49,588 nt of DNA from a virus. The position numbers and the translations under genes were made by a program. The stretch is taken from positions 1-49,588 of IMG/VR virus record IMGVR_UViG_3300032893_000072; one strand, 5' to 3'. The notes under the pieces were generated by a model that was not told the DNA's origin, did not search any database, and worked only from the letters and a program-made list of their open reading frames with translations. Of this stretch, positions 31,416 to 36,592 are shown in pieces (position 1 is the first letter of the stretch; each line of letters opens with the position of its first letter).

Positions 31416-31645
31416 AGCCCCTCCCTAGCGTTCCCTATGGGAGCCTCGCCTTTGCTATTCACCGCCTCTACCAGCAAAACCTGGGTCGCATTGGGTATCC
31501 CGTGTTCTGAAGCCTGCCCGATACGCAGGCTTAAACCCCTAGAGCGTTCGGCTAGGGAAGTCTGCTGATTCGGATTGGCTGCATATTTGGGCAATTGGAG
31601 TCGGCTCATCCTGTACACGTTTGCCCACTGGCGGGATGAAGTCAC
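31334..31645 (-). CDS. Doubtful 103-aa ORF overlapping a neighbour
   Basis: The frame starts with a GTG overlapping the upstream TGA (GTGA), or at an ATG at 31609 giving MSRLQLPKYAANPNQQTSLA. It is rich in Asn, Arg and Ser, lacks a good ribosome site, and its 3' quarter overlaps the better-looking gene 31212-31415. The coupling pattern is in its favour, the composition against. No family recognised. Confidence 0.35.
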   Translation of the reverse strand: MTSSRQWANVYRMSRLQLPKYAANPNQQTSLAERSRGLSLRIGQASEHGIPNATQVLLVEAVNSKGEAPIGNAREGLWANRQNTAWIRKRQSESANFSKPNAN

Positions 31646-31827
31646 CTTGCACCAGCGTGGTCAACGCATACGGGAATTTGCAGGTCGAATTGTTCGAGGC
31701 ATTTTCCATAGTGAGCGTGACACTTGAAATCTAGCATCCAATCCCCTAGAATGCAAGTGCGGGGTGAGTCTGGCACTCCGAAGCTCCCGGTGAGCGTGAC
31801 ACCTTCCTTGGGAGCAGCCCCGCACAA
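31642..31827 (-). CDS. Doubtful 61-aa ORF across a folded RNA candidate
   Basis: The frame opens at a TTG without a ribosome site and yields a product with LTGSFGVPDSPRTCILGDWM and KCHAHYGKCLEQFDLQ. Its stop overlaps the next start. The same DNA folds as an elaborate stem set with a repeated hairpin read in two different frames, which protein coding would not explain. Either the ORF is chance or a coding and structural element coincide. Confidence 0.25.
   Translation of the reverse strand: MCGAAPKEGVTLTGSFGVPDSPRTCILGDWMLDFKCHAHYGKCLEQFDLQIPVCVDHAGAR
31711..31825 (-). ncRNA. Structured RNA candidate with a repeated covarying hairpin
   Basis: Read on the minus strand: an 8-bp closing stem (GTGCGGGG with CCCCGCAC; plus-strand positions 31818-31825 and 31757-31764) encloses two arms. 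One is GCTCCC/GGGAGC topped by GGTG-TCACGCT-CACC; the other is GAGT-GCCAG-ACTC. Next comes a hairpin CACTTG/CAAGTG (31721-31759) with an inner TCTAG/CTAGA. Then comes a second copy of the first loop, AGTG-TCACGCT-CACT (31711-31723 plus flanks). The seven-base loop is identical and the outer pair changes from G-C to A-U, a compensatory difference. This is what a conserved RNA, or a DNA cruciform site, would show. Expression is unproven. Confidence 0.4.
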
Positions 31828-31846
31828 TTCGAGTCACTTGAACTTT

Positions 31847-31878
31847 GGCCCGCTCCTCAGAAGGCGGGCCGTTTTGTT
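31847..31878 (+). terminator. Strong GC hairpin followed by T-rich run
   Basis: GGCCCGC (31847-31853) and GCGGGCC (31864-31870) form a perfect 7-bp stem followed on the plus strand by GTTTTGTTG. It looks like an intrinsic terminator for plus-strand RNA, yet no plus gene precedes it. On the minus strand it lies 9 bases after the stop at 31880 and lacks a U tract. It may protect the 3' end of the minus message or stop antisense transcription. Confidence 0.4.
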
Positions 31879-31879
31879 G

Positions 31880-32134
31880 TCACAATCCTTTCCTTAGAAC
31901 TCTATCCACTTCTGCGATGATTGGTGTTTGATCTGCGTATCCTTGGGACCACAGGAAATCTCGCAGTCTTACCAGAAGTGAACGCAGCTCTTTTTTGTCC
32001 GCTTCAGCCTTGTTGCGTCTGTCGAATTCAAGTTGCAGAGCGTGATGGTATTGCATCTCCCCTTGATAGCCTGCCAGTGATGCACCGCCATCCAAAAGAG
32101 CGGTAGTGCTCAATATTTCTTTGGGCTTATCCAT
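31880..32134 (-). CDS. Unknown coiled-coil protein, 84 aa
   Basis: MDKPKEILSTTALLDGGASL then QYHHALQLEFDRRNKAEADK and KELRSLLVRLRDFLWSQGYA. Mainly helical and charged. It follows the zinc-ribbon gene by a few bases and ends just before a strong hairpin. No recognised domain. Confidence 0.6.
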   Translation of the reverse strand: MDKPKEILSTTALLDGGASLAGYQGEMQYHHALQLEFDRRNKAEADKKELRSLLVRLRDFLWSQGYADQTPIIAEVDRVLRKGL

Positions 32135-32137
32135 TTT

Positions 32138-32506
32138 CTAGAGTCCTCTTCGCTGTGTTTTAGTAATCAAATCGTTGGCCTTGTCGATGATTAACTTATC
32201 TGACACGCTCCAATATTCCTTGGAGCATCCCCAGCGCAAGGCAAGGTCAAAAAGTTCCCGCAATGAATCTCTCAGAGCAGGGGCGCAAGAAATCAAATTC
32301 GCTCGGTCGATGGCGTCCATATCTCGTGAGCCGTGGACTGCAACTAAGGGTGTGCCTGATTCATCCACTCCTCGGCAATTGGCTTCCCATTTGGGATTAC
32401 CATTCTCCGCCGCACGAAAATGGCCGGTGCATCTGCATATTGCGCAATCTGTTTTTGAGTGGACCACTATAGAATGCCCACATTTGGGGCAATTGTCGGT
32501 TTTCAT
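32138..32506 (-). CDS. Zinc-ribbon protein, 122 aa
   Basis: The N-terminal 30 residues form a zinc ribbon, NCPKCGHSIVVHSKTDCAIC then RCTGHFRAAE. The remainder contains a stretch (DMDAIDRANLISCAPALRDS) typical of phage early proteins with a helical C-terminus. The ribosome site lies in an AAGGAAA sequence that recurs before several genes here. Probably nucleic-acid associated. Confidence 0.65.
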   Translation of the reverse strand: MKTDNCPKCGHSIVVHSKTDCAICRCTGHFRAAENGNPKWEANCRGVDESGTPLVAVHGSRDMDAIDRANLISCAPALRDSLRELFDLALRWGCSKEYWSVSDKLIIDKANDLITKTQRRGL

Positions 32507-32527
32507 AACCCGATTCCTTTCCTTGGT

Positions 32528-32698
32528 TTAGCTGATGAGGATGTTGTAAATACTCTCTGGATGCTCATTGCCACAGCACTCCAGTTGAGCCGATTCTCTA
32601 CTCGAAAACTTCCGAGCGCGTTCTAATGACCTCGTAAATGAGCAATGTGAACCGAGTGGAGCAACGTACAAGCCATTTGAATTTCTGATTACCCACAT
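32528..32698 (-). CDS. Small protein, 56 aa
   Basis: The ATG at 32698 follows GGAGGAG. MWVIRNSNGLYVAPLGSHCS then FTRSLERARKFSSRESAQLE: the pattern (WVIRNxxGxYVA...FTxxLxxARxFxSRExA) is frequent in small phage proteins. It reads as a tiny beta-hairpin plus helix domain whose function is unknown. It fills the space between two genes exactly. Confidence 0.7.
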   Translation of the reverse strand: MWVIRNSNGLYVAPLGSHCSFTRSLERARKFSSRESAQLECCGNEHPESIYNILIS

Positions 32699-32718
32699 AA
32701 CTCCTCCATTTTCTTGGG

Positions 32719-32732
32719 TTGCAATATTGCAA
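32719..32732. promoter_or_regulatory. 14-bp perfect palindrome TTGCAATATTGCAA, copy 1
   Basis: A perfect inverted repeat located about 20 bases upstream of the start of gene 32528-32698 and immediately after the stop of 32735-32875. Identical copies are at 34130-34143 and 36646-36659, and degenerate ones at 30708-30721 (one mismatch) and 26280-26293 (two). Placement near starts suggests an operator for a dimeric regulator. Confidence 0.55.
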
Positions 32733-32734
32733 TT

Positions 32735-32875
32735 TCACAGAAAGAACAGCCCAAAGGCCATTCCAAAGACAAAGACGATGCCTGCTCCAACAGCCCTCAC
32801 GATCACATCCCTGGCAGCACGGTATGCGATCTCGCGTTTGGTGGCATCCAGGAGCCAGTCAGATTTGCGTGGCAT
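32735..32875 (-). CDS. 46-aa single-span membrane protein
   Basis: The ATG at 32875 follows TAGGAGA. MPRKSDWLLDATKREIAYRA has a basic amphipathic head; the second half (VGAGIVFVFGMAFGLFFL) is a membrane segment reaching the C-terminus. It is a tail-anchored-looking small early membrane protein; such proteins often alter host physiology or block superinfection, but nothing specific is visible. Confidence 0.6.
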   Translation of the reverse strand: MPRKSDWLLDATKREIAYRAARDVIVRAVGAGIVFVFGMAFGLFFL

Positions 32876-32877
32876 TG

Positions 32878-33222
32878 TCAGTCTCCTATGTCGTCGTAAT
32901 CGGGCTCAGGTTCTATCGGGTCGGCGTCACACTCAGCCACAGACAGACGGACCCTCAGTTTGCCGTCCACGAGGCTAAGGATGGGCGTATCCCATTTCTT
33001 TACATATATCTTTGGCATCGTATCGATTGGGCCATCGCCGCATACTTCCTCATTCATAATCTCGATAAAGTCTTCCGGATCAAATTCAAGAACAATCTCC
33101 CCTTCGCATCCGGCAAGATAGTTGTAGCTTGGCAGTGGTCCTCCGCCTGCGCCTGATGGGTAATCGCCTGGGTCCGACCACGTTTCAATGATTGGCTCAA
33201 GATCGTTTGAAATGATTTTCAT
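32878..33222 (-). CDS. Acidic early protein, 114 aa
   Basis: MKIISNDLEPIIETWSDPGD then a Gly/Pro loop (YPSGAGGGPLPSYNYLAGCE), EIVLEFDPEDFIEIM, and a strongly acidic end (ECDADPIEPEPDYDDIGD). It has a net charge far below neutral, as in DNA-mimic inhibitors, although no such family is recognised. It overlaps the upstream gene by ATGA. Confidence 0.6.
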   Translation of the reverse strand: MKIISNDLEPIIETWSDPGDYPSGAGGGPLPSYNYLAGCEGEIVLEFDPEDFIEIMNEEVCGDGPIDTMPKIYVKKWDTPILSLVDGKLRVRLSVAECDADPIEPEPDYDDIGD

Positions 33223-33401
33223 TGGGCACCGTCCGCCTCTCTTTCTGCCATCGTATTGGCGATTAAATAGCCGTTTCTTACGAATTCAAGGTGCTCTGCC
33301 ATCGAGTTTGGGCCTATGGTGCGGTCCTGGGCCTTCCGGCGTGTCTCCGCGAGCATGGCGAGCCTGTAGAGCGTTTCTGATGGGGGCATGGATGGGATCA
33401 T
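33219..33401 (-). CDS. Small helical protein, 60 aa
   Basis: The ATG at 33401 overlaps the preceding stop (ATGA). MIPSMPPSETLYRLAMLAET then RRKAQDRTIGPNSMAEHLEF and a helical tail. Short, conserved-looking, no known domain. Coupled on both sides by four-base overlaps. Confidence 0.55.
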   Translation of the reverse strand: MIPSMPPSETLYRLAMLAETRRKAQDRTIGPNSMAEHLEFVRNGYLIANTMAEREADGAQ

Positions 33402-33694
33402 GGCTGCACCGCCTTGATTGCGCGAATAATCTTTCCGAGGTAGGCTTCGTGGCGCTTGGTCATTTTCTGCCATTGATTGTCGATGAGTTTACTGGTGAGG
33501 TAATCGACTCCGGCGCTCTTAAAGAACTCTTGAATAGTTTGACCGCACATACCACCGAAATAGCAGTTCCAAGCTGCCGCCCAGCAAGTGATTGTGACCA
33601 TTCCTTTTCCGGGTTCGTAGTTGTGCCAATAGACCGTAATTGCGTCTAGGCCATCTTGGGCCGGGATATACAGCGATTCAACCGTTCCGCTCAT
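33398..33694 (-). CDS. Conserved phage protein, 98 aa
   Basis: The ATG at 33694 follows GGAGGAG. The middle, ITVYWHNYEPGKGMVTITCW then AAAWNCYFGGMCGQTIQEFF and VDYLTSKL, is a pattern I recognise from many phages (V.W.....G.G.......G.AW..Y.G.M....F....DYL). Function unknown. The C-terminus is helical and basic. Its leader is the hairpin-rich interval 33718-33868. Confidence 0.7.
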   Translation of the reverse strand: MSGTVESLYIPAQDGLDAITVYWHNYEPGKGMVTITCWAAAWNCYFGGMCGQTIQEFFKSAGVDYLTSKLIDNQWQKMTKRHEAYLGKIIRAIKAVQP

Positions 33695-33717
33695 AACTCC
33701 TCCATATTCCTTGGTTT

Positions 33718-33868
33718 ATGCGTGGTCTCGTATACGCATCCCACGTCTGATGTTGCGTAATCAGACCCGGTTTACCAGACCGGACGCTTGCGGCGTCATG
33801 GAGTGAAACACCGCAAAGTCAATCTCAGGGACATGAAGCGGTGCAACGTGGAGTCACGGCTGCACCGC
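33718..33868 (-). ncRNA. Hairpin array with 32-nt perfect antisense to a gene of the same arm
   Basis: Five consecutive hairpins fill the gap between two minus-strand genes: ATGCGT/ACGCAT (33718-33739); GTCTGAT/ATCAGAC (33745-33766); CCGGT/ACCGG (33767-33783); GACGC/GCGTC (33783-33797); and GCGGTGCA/TGCACCGC (33838-33868) with an inner CGTG/CACG. The last overlaps the end of gene 33854-34108. Plus-strand bases 33822-33853 equal the coding (minus) strand of 25968-25999. An RNA from the minus strand here would therefore be perfectly complementary, over 32 nt, to the mRNA of gene 25695-26297. A regulatory antisense RNA is a reasonable inference. Confidence 0.4.
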
Positions 33869-34108
33869 ATTATCGAAGTGTTTGGCAAATTCACGGCGCA
33901 ATGGTCCATCGGGCAATGATTTCCAATCGGGGCCATTCTTCTCCAATGCTGGGAGGCAGGTTTCCTTGTGAATAGGCAACTCCGAATCAAATCCGTCAAG
34001 ATGGATCATAGCCACTGAATGATTGAGCATAATCTCTTTCAGGAATGATTTACCGCAGAGAACACACTCGCCGAGACTGCCACCGATTCCGGGTATATCA
34101 AGCTTCAT
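33854..34108 (-). CDS. Small zinc-site protein, 84 aa
   Basis: The ATG at 34108 follows GGAGGAT; the frame extends upstream without need. MKLDIPGIGGSLGECVLCGK then SFLKEIMLNHSVAMIHLDGF and a helical end. One CxxC with a later His and Cys (HKETC) may bind zinc. Unknown family. A palindromic element lies 22 bases upstream of the start. Confidence 0.6.
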   Translation of the reverse strand: MKLDIPGIGGSLGECVLCGKSFLKEIMLNHSVAMIHLDGFDSELPIHKETCLPALEKNGPDWKSLPDGPLRREFAKHFDNAVQP

Positions 34109-34129
34109 AAAATCCTCCGTTTTCTTGGT

Positions 34130-34143
34130 TTGCAATATTGCAA
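34130..34143. promoter_or_regulatory. 14-bp perfect palindrome TTGCAATATTGCAA, copy 2
   Basis: Identical to 32719-32732 and 36646-36659. It lies between the stop of gene 34151-34360 and the start of 33854-34108, in the same relative place (just upstream of a GGAGGA ribosome site) as copy 1. Flanking sequence ACCAAGAAAAC is also partly shared with copy 1. Confidence 0.55.
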
Positions 34144-34150
34144 TCGTGTG

Positions 34151-34360
34151 TTAGCCGATGGCATCTTCGTACAAATCCGGGAATCTCACTTTCAATTCGT
34201 TGAGAGCGGCCCGAACCTTGGCGAAGTGATAGGGAACATCCAAACCTTCTTCGGCACCATCGAGGGCGGCCTTTTCAATGTTGAGCATTGCAAATAGCGC
34301 ATCGCCAAGGACGACAACGGTTGATTCCAACAGTGATTCTTTGCTGACAGTTACGGTCAT
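34151..34360 (-). CDS. Small helical protein coupled to the RHH regulator, 69 aa
   Basis: The ATG at 34360 overlaps the RHH stop (ATGA). MTVTVSKESLLESTVVVLGD then ALFAMLNIEKAALDGAEEGL and a helical end. Toxin-like features are absent. Being second in the arm and co-translated with a DNA-binding protein, it may be a partner of that regulator. Confidence 0.6.
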   Translation of the reverse strand: MTVTVSKESLLESTVVVLGDALFAMLNIEKAALDGAEEGLDVPYHFAKVRAALNELKVRFPDLYEDAIG

Positions 34361-34494
34361 AAGGAAGCTCCTTTCACTGCCTCTGCGAGCAGATCCAGAA
34401 TGAACTGCCGCAGAGTCTTGCCAGCCAATGAGGCTGTGGCTTTCACTTTAGCGTGAAGCGATTCATCAATCTCGACTCTGATTGCCTTGCTCAT
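34357..34494 (-). CDS. Ribbon-helix-helix (Arc/MetJ/ParD-type) regulator, 45 aa
   Basis: MSKAIRVEIDESLHAKVKAT then ASLAGKTLRQFILDLLAEAV is a near-ideal ribbon-helix-helix: a short beta strand (AIRVEID) that enters the DNA major groove, then two helices with the conserved turn LAGKTLRQF. These act as dimers on tandem half-sites. It is the first gene of the whole minus arm, and its start region carries three copies of ATGCAAC at 9-bp multiples, so it probably represses its own arm and perhaps the opposite promoter. Confidence 0.85.
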   Translation of the reverse strand: MSKAIRVEIDESLHAKVKATASLAGKTLRQFILDLLAEAVKGASL

Positions 34495-34586
34495 GTATGC
34501 AACAATAGCACAGAATGCAACGAATGCAACAGGTATTTTCAGGTAATCTGTGGAAATCTTCAGCAGGAATGATAAAATCCTGTCCT
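34495..34586. promoter_or_regulatory. Divergent promoter/operator region with 9-bp phased ATGCAAC repeats
   Basis: ATGCAAC occurs at 34497-34503, 34515-34521 and 34524-34530; the last two are perfect tandem copies of the nonamer GAATGCAAC, and the first is 18 bp away. On the minus strand TTGCAT (34529-34524), 16 bases, and TATTGT (34507-34502) make a plausible -35/-10 pair overlapping these repeats, with transcription starting at or next to the RHH ATG. On the plus strand TAAAAT (34573-34578) may be the -10 for gene 34587, again nearly leaderless. Neither start has a good ribosome site. Confidence 0.6.
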
Positions 34587-34967
34587 ATGGGAGCCAAGAC
34601 AGGTGCAGCGCCAAAGATCAGAGCACTGCACAGCCGTTATCCCGATCTCTCCAATGCAGCCATTGCCAAGCGAGTCGGATGCTCCAATGAGAACGTCCGC
34701 ATTACCCTTGCATCCTTCCTTGATGACAAATCCCTTGAAGACCTCAGGGATTTTCAGGAAACCAAAGCCGACGTGTTTGACTCGTTGCAACTTAGAATGC
34801 TCGCATCTATAACAAAAGAAAAGATCGATAAAACCCGACCGGTCGAGGCGATTACTGCTGCAGCCATCCTGGAAGACAAAGCACGCCTGGTACGTGGACA
34901 GGCAACTAACATCAATGCCACCATACTGTTAGACGTTGTGGAGGCCCTGAAGAACAGGCGTCAATAA
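34587..34967 (+). CDS. Helix-turn-helix protein, possible small terminase or regulator
   Basis: The ATG at 34587 gives MGAKTGAAPKIRALHSRYPD then LSNAAIAKRVGCSNENVRIT, a clear helix-turn-helix (AAIAKRVGCSNENVRITL), followed by a helical body with VEAITAAAILEDKARLVRGQ. Proteins with an N-terminal helix-turn-helix and this kind of ILEDKxRLxxGxxT helix occur as phage small terminase subunits and as other DNA-binding proteins. No other small terminase candidate is clear, but terminase L is 2.2 kb away, so the assignment is open. First gene of the plus arm. Confidence 0.6.
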   Translation: MGAKTGAAPKIRALHSRYPDLSNAAIAKRVGCSNENVRITLASFLDDKSLEDLRDFQETKADVFDSLQLRMLASITKEKIDKTRPVEAITAAAILEDKARLVRGQATNINATILLDVVEALKNRRQ

Positions 34968-35168
34968 CAGGGCAGTCCCCCACTCCACAGCATCTATATA
35001 TATGTGTTCTCTGGGCTCTACGGCCATCTTGGCAGCTATCCCTATGAATTGATTGTGTTTTGTTCCGTGACGGGCAGGGGCAAGCATGCTTAAAGGACGG
35101 ACCCCAGGTCCCCCATTCGACACCCGTACCACGATTTTCGTATCGTCTGGCTCATAAATTTTCCCCAT
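34929..35168 (-). CDS. Doubtful 79-aa ORF in the regulatory gap
   Basis: The frame (MGKIYEPDDTKIVVRVSNGG then IGIAAKMAVEPREHIYIDAV) reads like protein in places but has no ribosome site, lies antisense to the end of gene 34587-34967, and would be the only minus gene in this stretch. Otherwise the 241-base gap holds a TATATATATG tract near 35012, a small GGACC/GGTCC hairpin near 35097-35110 and the repeats at 35183-35207. Confidence 0.25.
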   Translation of the reverse strand: MGKIYEPDDTKIVVRVSNGGPGVRPLSMLAPARHGTKHNQFIGIAAKMAVEPREHIYIDAVEWGTALLLTPVLQGLHNV

Positions 35169-35182
35169 AAAAGCAATACAAA

Positions 35183-35207
35183 GTAGTCATCTGTAGTACA
35201 ATGTAGT
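35183..35207 (+). promoter_or_regulatory. Three GTAGT repeats at exact 10-bp spacing before an RHH gene
   Basis: GTAGT starts at 35183, 35193 and 35203, one helical turn apart, ending directly at the ATG of the RHH gene (35209). The outer two extend to ACAAAGTAGTCAT and ACAATGTAGTCAT. TACAAT at 35196-35201 is a good -10 element, which would again give a nearly leaderless transcript. The arrangement suits cooperative binding of RHH dimers on one face of the helix, that is, autorepression. Confidence 0.55.
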
Positions 35208-35208
35208 C

Positions 35209-35943
35209 ATGCCTGTGATATCAATACGTGTTTCTGAGGAATGGCTGGCGATGTTGGACGCCGAGGCTGATCTTCGGAAGTGGAGTCGCAATGCGGCAAT
35301 CGTCAACATTCTCTGGCAGGTGCTTGGAGGGGACCATGGAGTTGTGGCAGGAGATGGTGGAAGCGAAGGAGAAGGTGCAGAGGGAGGCAAGGGAGGGCGG
35401 AGAACTGGAGAGTCTCCCTTGCCCGATGTGCGGAAGGCCGAGAAGCCAGAGGTCAGATTACGTCCGGTGCACTCCGTGCGCGGCCAACTGGCTGAACGGG
35501 GAGGACCTGACGAAAGACCCGCGTCTGAGCCGGGAGCCCTATCTGTCAAGTGTACGCAACCGGGGCATGTCTGCTTCAAAAACGGAACCGAGTTCTATTG
35601 CATGACGTGTTCAGAAATCGAAAGGAGGGAAAGTGATGGCAGAGACGAAGAAGCGGGTAAGGAAGCCGAAGTCGGCAGCGATAGTGAGAATCGTGGTCGT
35701 AAGGGAAGAAACGGTTTGGAAGCAAAGCCGGGACTGGCGGCAGGTAGGCGTCGATCCAATGAAGTTCGAGTATGTGGACGCGGTTCTGCCCAGACTGGAG
35801 ACGACCTCTCTTCTGGAGCAGACCATGCCGGAGTCGAAGTTCGATCTGGCGAAGGTCATCAAGGCCCTGAACGGGCTGTGAATCGGTGTGCGGAGTGTTT
35901 TGCAGTGAGTCCGTATCACCAGAAGGGGTGTTCGAGGAGATGA
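35209..35943 (+). CDS. Second ribbon-helix-helix protein; long frame with nested genes
   Basis: The first 45 residues, MPVISIRVSEEWLAMLDAEA then DLRKWSRNAAIVNILWQVLG, are a ribbon-helix-helix domain (strand ISIRVS, then two helices). The frame does not stop for another 200 codons. It crosses two better-supported genes in another frame, reading as Gly/Arg/Glu-rich sequence with one zinc-like patch (KCTQPGHVC, then YCMTC) and a C-terminal part identical with the 21-aa frame at 35878. The long tail may be real disordered protein or chance openness in G-rich DNA. Only the N-terminal domain is secure. Confidence 0.5.
   Translation: MPVISIRVSEEWLAMLDAEADLRKWSRNAAIVNILWQVLGGDHGVVAGDGGSEGEGAEGGKGGRRTGESPLPDVRKAEKPEVRLRPVHSVRGQLAERGGPDERPASEPGALSVKCTQPGHVCFKNGTEFYCMTCSEIERRESDGRDEEAGKEAEVGSDSENRGRKGRNGLEAKPGLAAGRRRSNEVRVCGRGSAQTGDDLSSGADHAGVEVRSGEGHQGPERAVNRCAECFAVSPYHQKGCSRR
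35336..35605 (+). CDS. Zinc-ribbon protein, 89 aa
   Basis: The ATG at 35336 follows GGAGGGG. A charged helix (MELWQEMVEAKEKVQREARE) is followed by LPCPMCGRPRSQRSDYVRCT then PCAANWLNGEDLTKDPRLSR, a standard four-cysteine zinc ribbon and a short tail. It probably binds nucleic acid or a partner. It lies wholly inside the longer frame of 35209-35943, in a different reading frame, and has the better translation signals of the two. Confidence 0.65.
   Translation: MELWQEMVEAKEKVQREAREGGELESLPCPMCGRPRSQRSDYVRCTPCAANWLNGEDLTKDPRLSREPYLSSVRNRGMSASKTEPSSIA
35636..35881 (+). CDS. Basic small protein, 81 aa
   Basis: The ATG at 35636 follows AAAGGAGG. MAETKKRVRKPKSAAIVRIV then VVREETVWKQSRDWRQVGVD and a helical end (KFDLAKVIKALNGL). 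A lysine/arginine-rich head followed by a small alpha/beta body suggests DNA or RNA contact. It overlaps the next short frame as GTGA. No family recognised. Confidence 0.6.
   Translation: MAETKKRVRKPKSAAIVRIVVVREETVWKQSRDWRQVGVDPMKFEYVDAVLPRLETTSLLEQTMPESKFDLAKVIKALNGL
35878..35943 (+). CDS. 21-aa cysteine micro-protein
   Basis: The GTG at 35878 overlaps the upstream stop (GTGA). MNRCAECFAVSPYHQKGCSR with a final Arg: CxxC plus a later His and Cys could bind one zinc. The TGA overlaps an ATG. Tiny, but the spacing of metal ligands and coupling make it plausible. It coincides with the C-terminus of the long frame from 35209. Confidence 0.4.
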   Translation: MNRCAECFAVSPYHQKGCSRR

Positions 35944-35963
35944 GCAATAAAACGGGAGCGAAT

Positions 35964-36584
35964 ATGGGGAAGGATAACAAGCCGATTCTTTGCCTGGATT
36001 TCGATGGCGTATGCCATATGTACACATCTGGATGGAAGGGGGCGGACGTAATCCCTGACCCGCCAGTTCCGGGGCTGTTTGAGTTTCTTGACTCATGTGC
36101 TCCGTACTTTGATTTGCAGGTGTTCTCCAGTCGGAGCCATCAGGAAGGTGGGATTGCGGCCATGCGTGAATGGTTTGAGAAATATCGTTTCGCATTTCTT
36201 GCAAAGGATTCGTTCACGCATGAAAACTTCGACGAAGAAGCGCGTCGATGGGTAGAAAAGACGCTTAGCTTTCCGACAGAAAAGCCGCCAGCGTTTCTCG
36301 GCATCGATGACCGCGTTCTTAACTTTCGCGGCTCGTGGCCTGATGTCGAGGATATTCGTGCATACAAAACATGGACCCAGTATCCTCTCGGCGCTACAAA
36401 TACATTCTCGCGAGGGAAGGTTCATGAGTCCGACGAGGGGGATTTGAGACTAGCTGTCTACCAAAAGGATGGCACGATATTCGTGGACTTTGGCAAGACC
36501 ACGGCTTGGATAGGTATGGATTCTCAAACGGCGCGTGATCTTGCTGAAATCCTGACCCAACATGCAAACGCATTACAGGGATAG
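35964..36584 (+). CDS. HAD-like hydrolase
   Basis: The ATG at 35964 follows GGGAG; an in-frame ATG at 35940, overlapping the previous stop, is the alternative. LCLDFDGVCHMYTSGWKGAD carries the DxDG nucleophile motif, SSRSHQEGG the second motif region, and AFLGIDDRVLNFRGSWPD a motif with paired acids late in the core. The size and the loop (IPDPPVPGLFEFL) match a HAD family common in phages, probably acting on nucleotides or polynucleotide ends. The last 60 residues (beta-rich, DGTIFVDFGKTTAWIGM) look like a small appended domain. Confidence 0.8.
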   Translation: MGKDNKPILCLDFDGVCHMYTSGWKGADVIPDPPVPGLFEFLDSCAPYFDLQVFSSRSHQEGGIAAMREWFEKYRFAFLAKDSFTHENFDEEARRWVEKTLSFPTEKPPAFLGIDDRVLNFRGSWPDVEDIRAYKTWTQYPLGATNTFSRGKVHESDEGDLRLAVYQKDGTIFVDFGKTTAWIGMDSQTARDLAEILTQHANALQG

Positions 36585-36592
36585 GCAAAGCC

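Noticed and set aside
33718-33797. Hairpin series considered as a tRNA or tmRNA-like gene.
   Set aside because: No acceptor stem closing the set, no T-loop consensus (GGTTCGA-like) and no anticodon arm in the right place.
33822-33853. A 32-base segment matching elsewhere looked like a CRISPR spacer.
   Set aside because: There are no flanking direct repeats and no second spacer-sized unit, and the match is to this genome itself. An antisense element fits better.
22613-34494. Searched the early arm for DNA polymerase, RNA polymerase, primase, integrase or an excisionase.
   Set aside because: No frame there is long enough for a polymerase or integrase, and the short ones lack the motifs, so neither T7-type self-transcription nor lysogeny by integration is supported.
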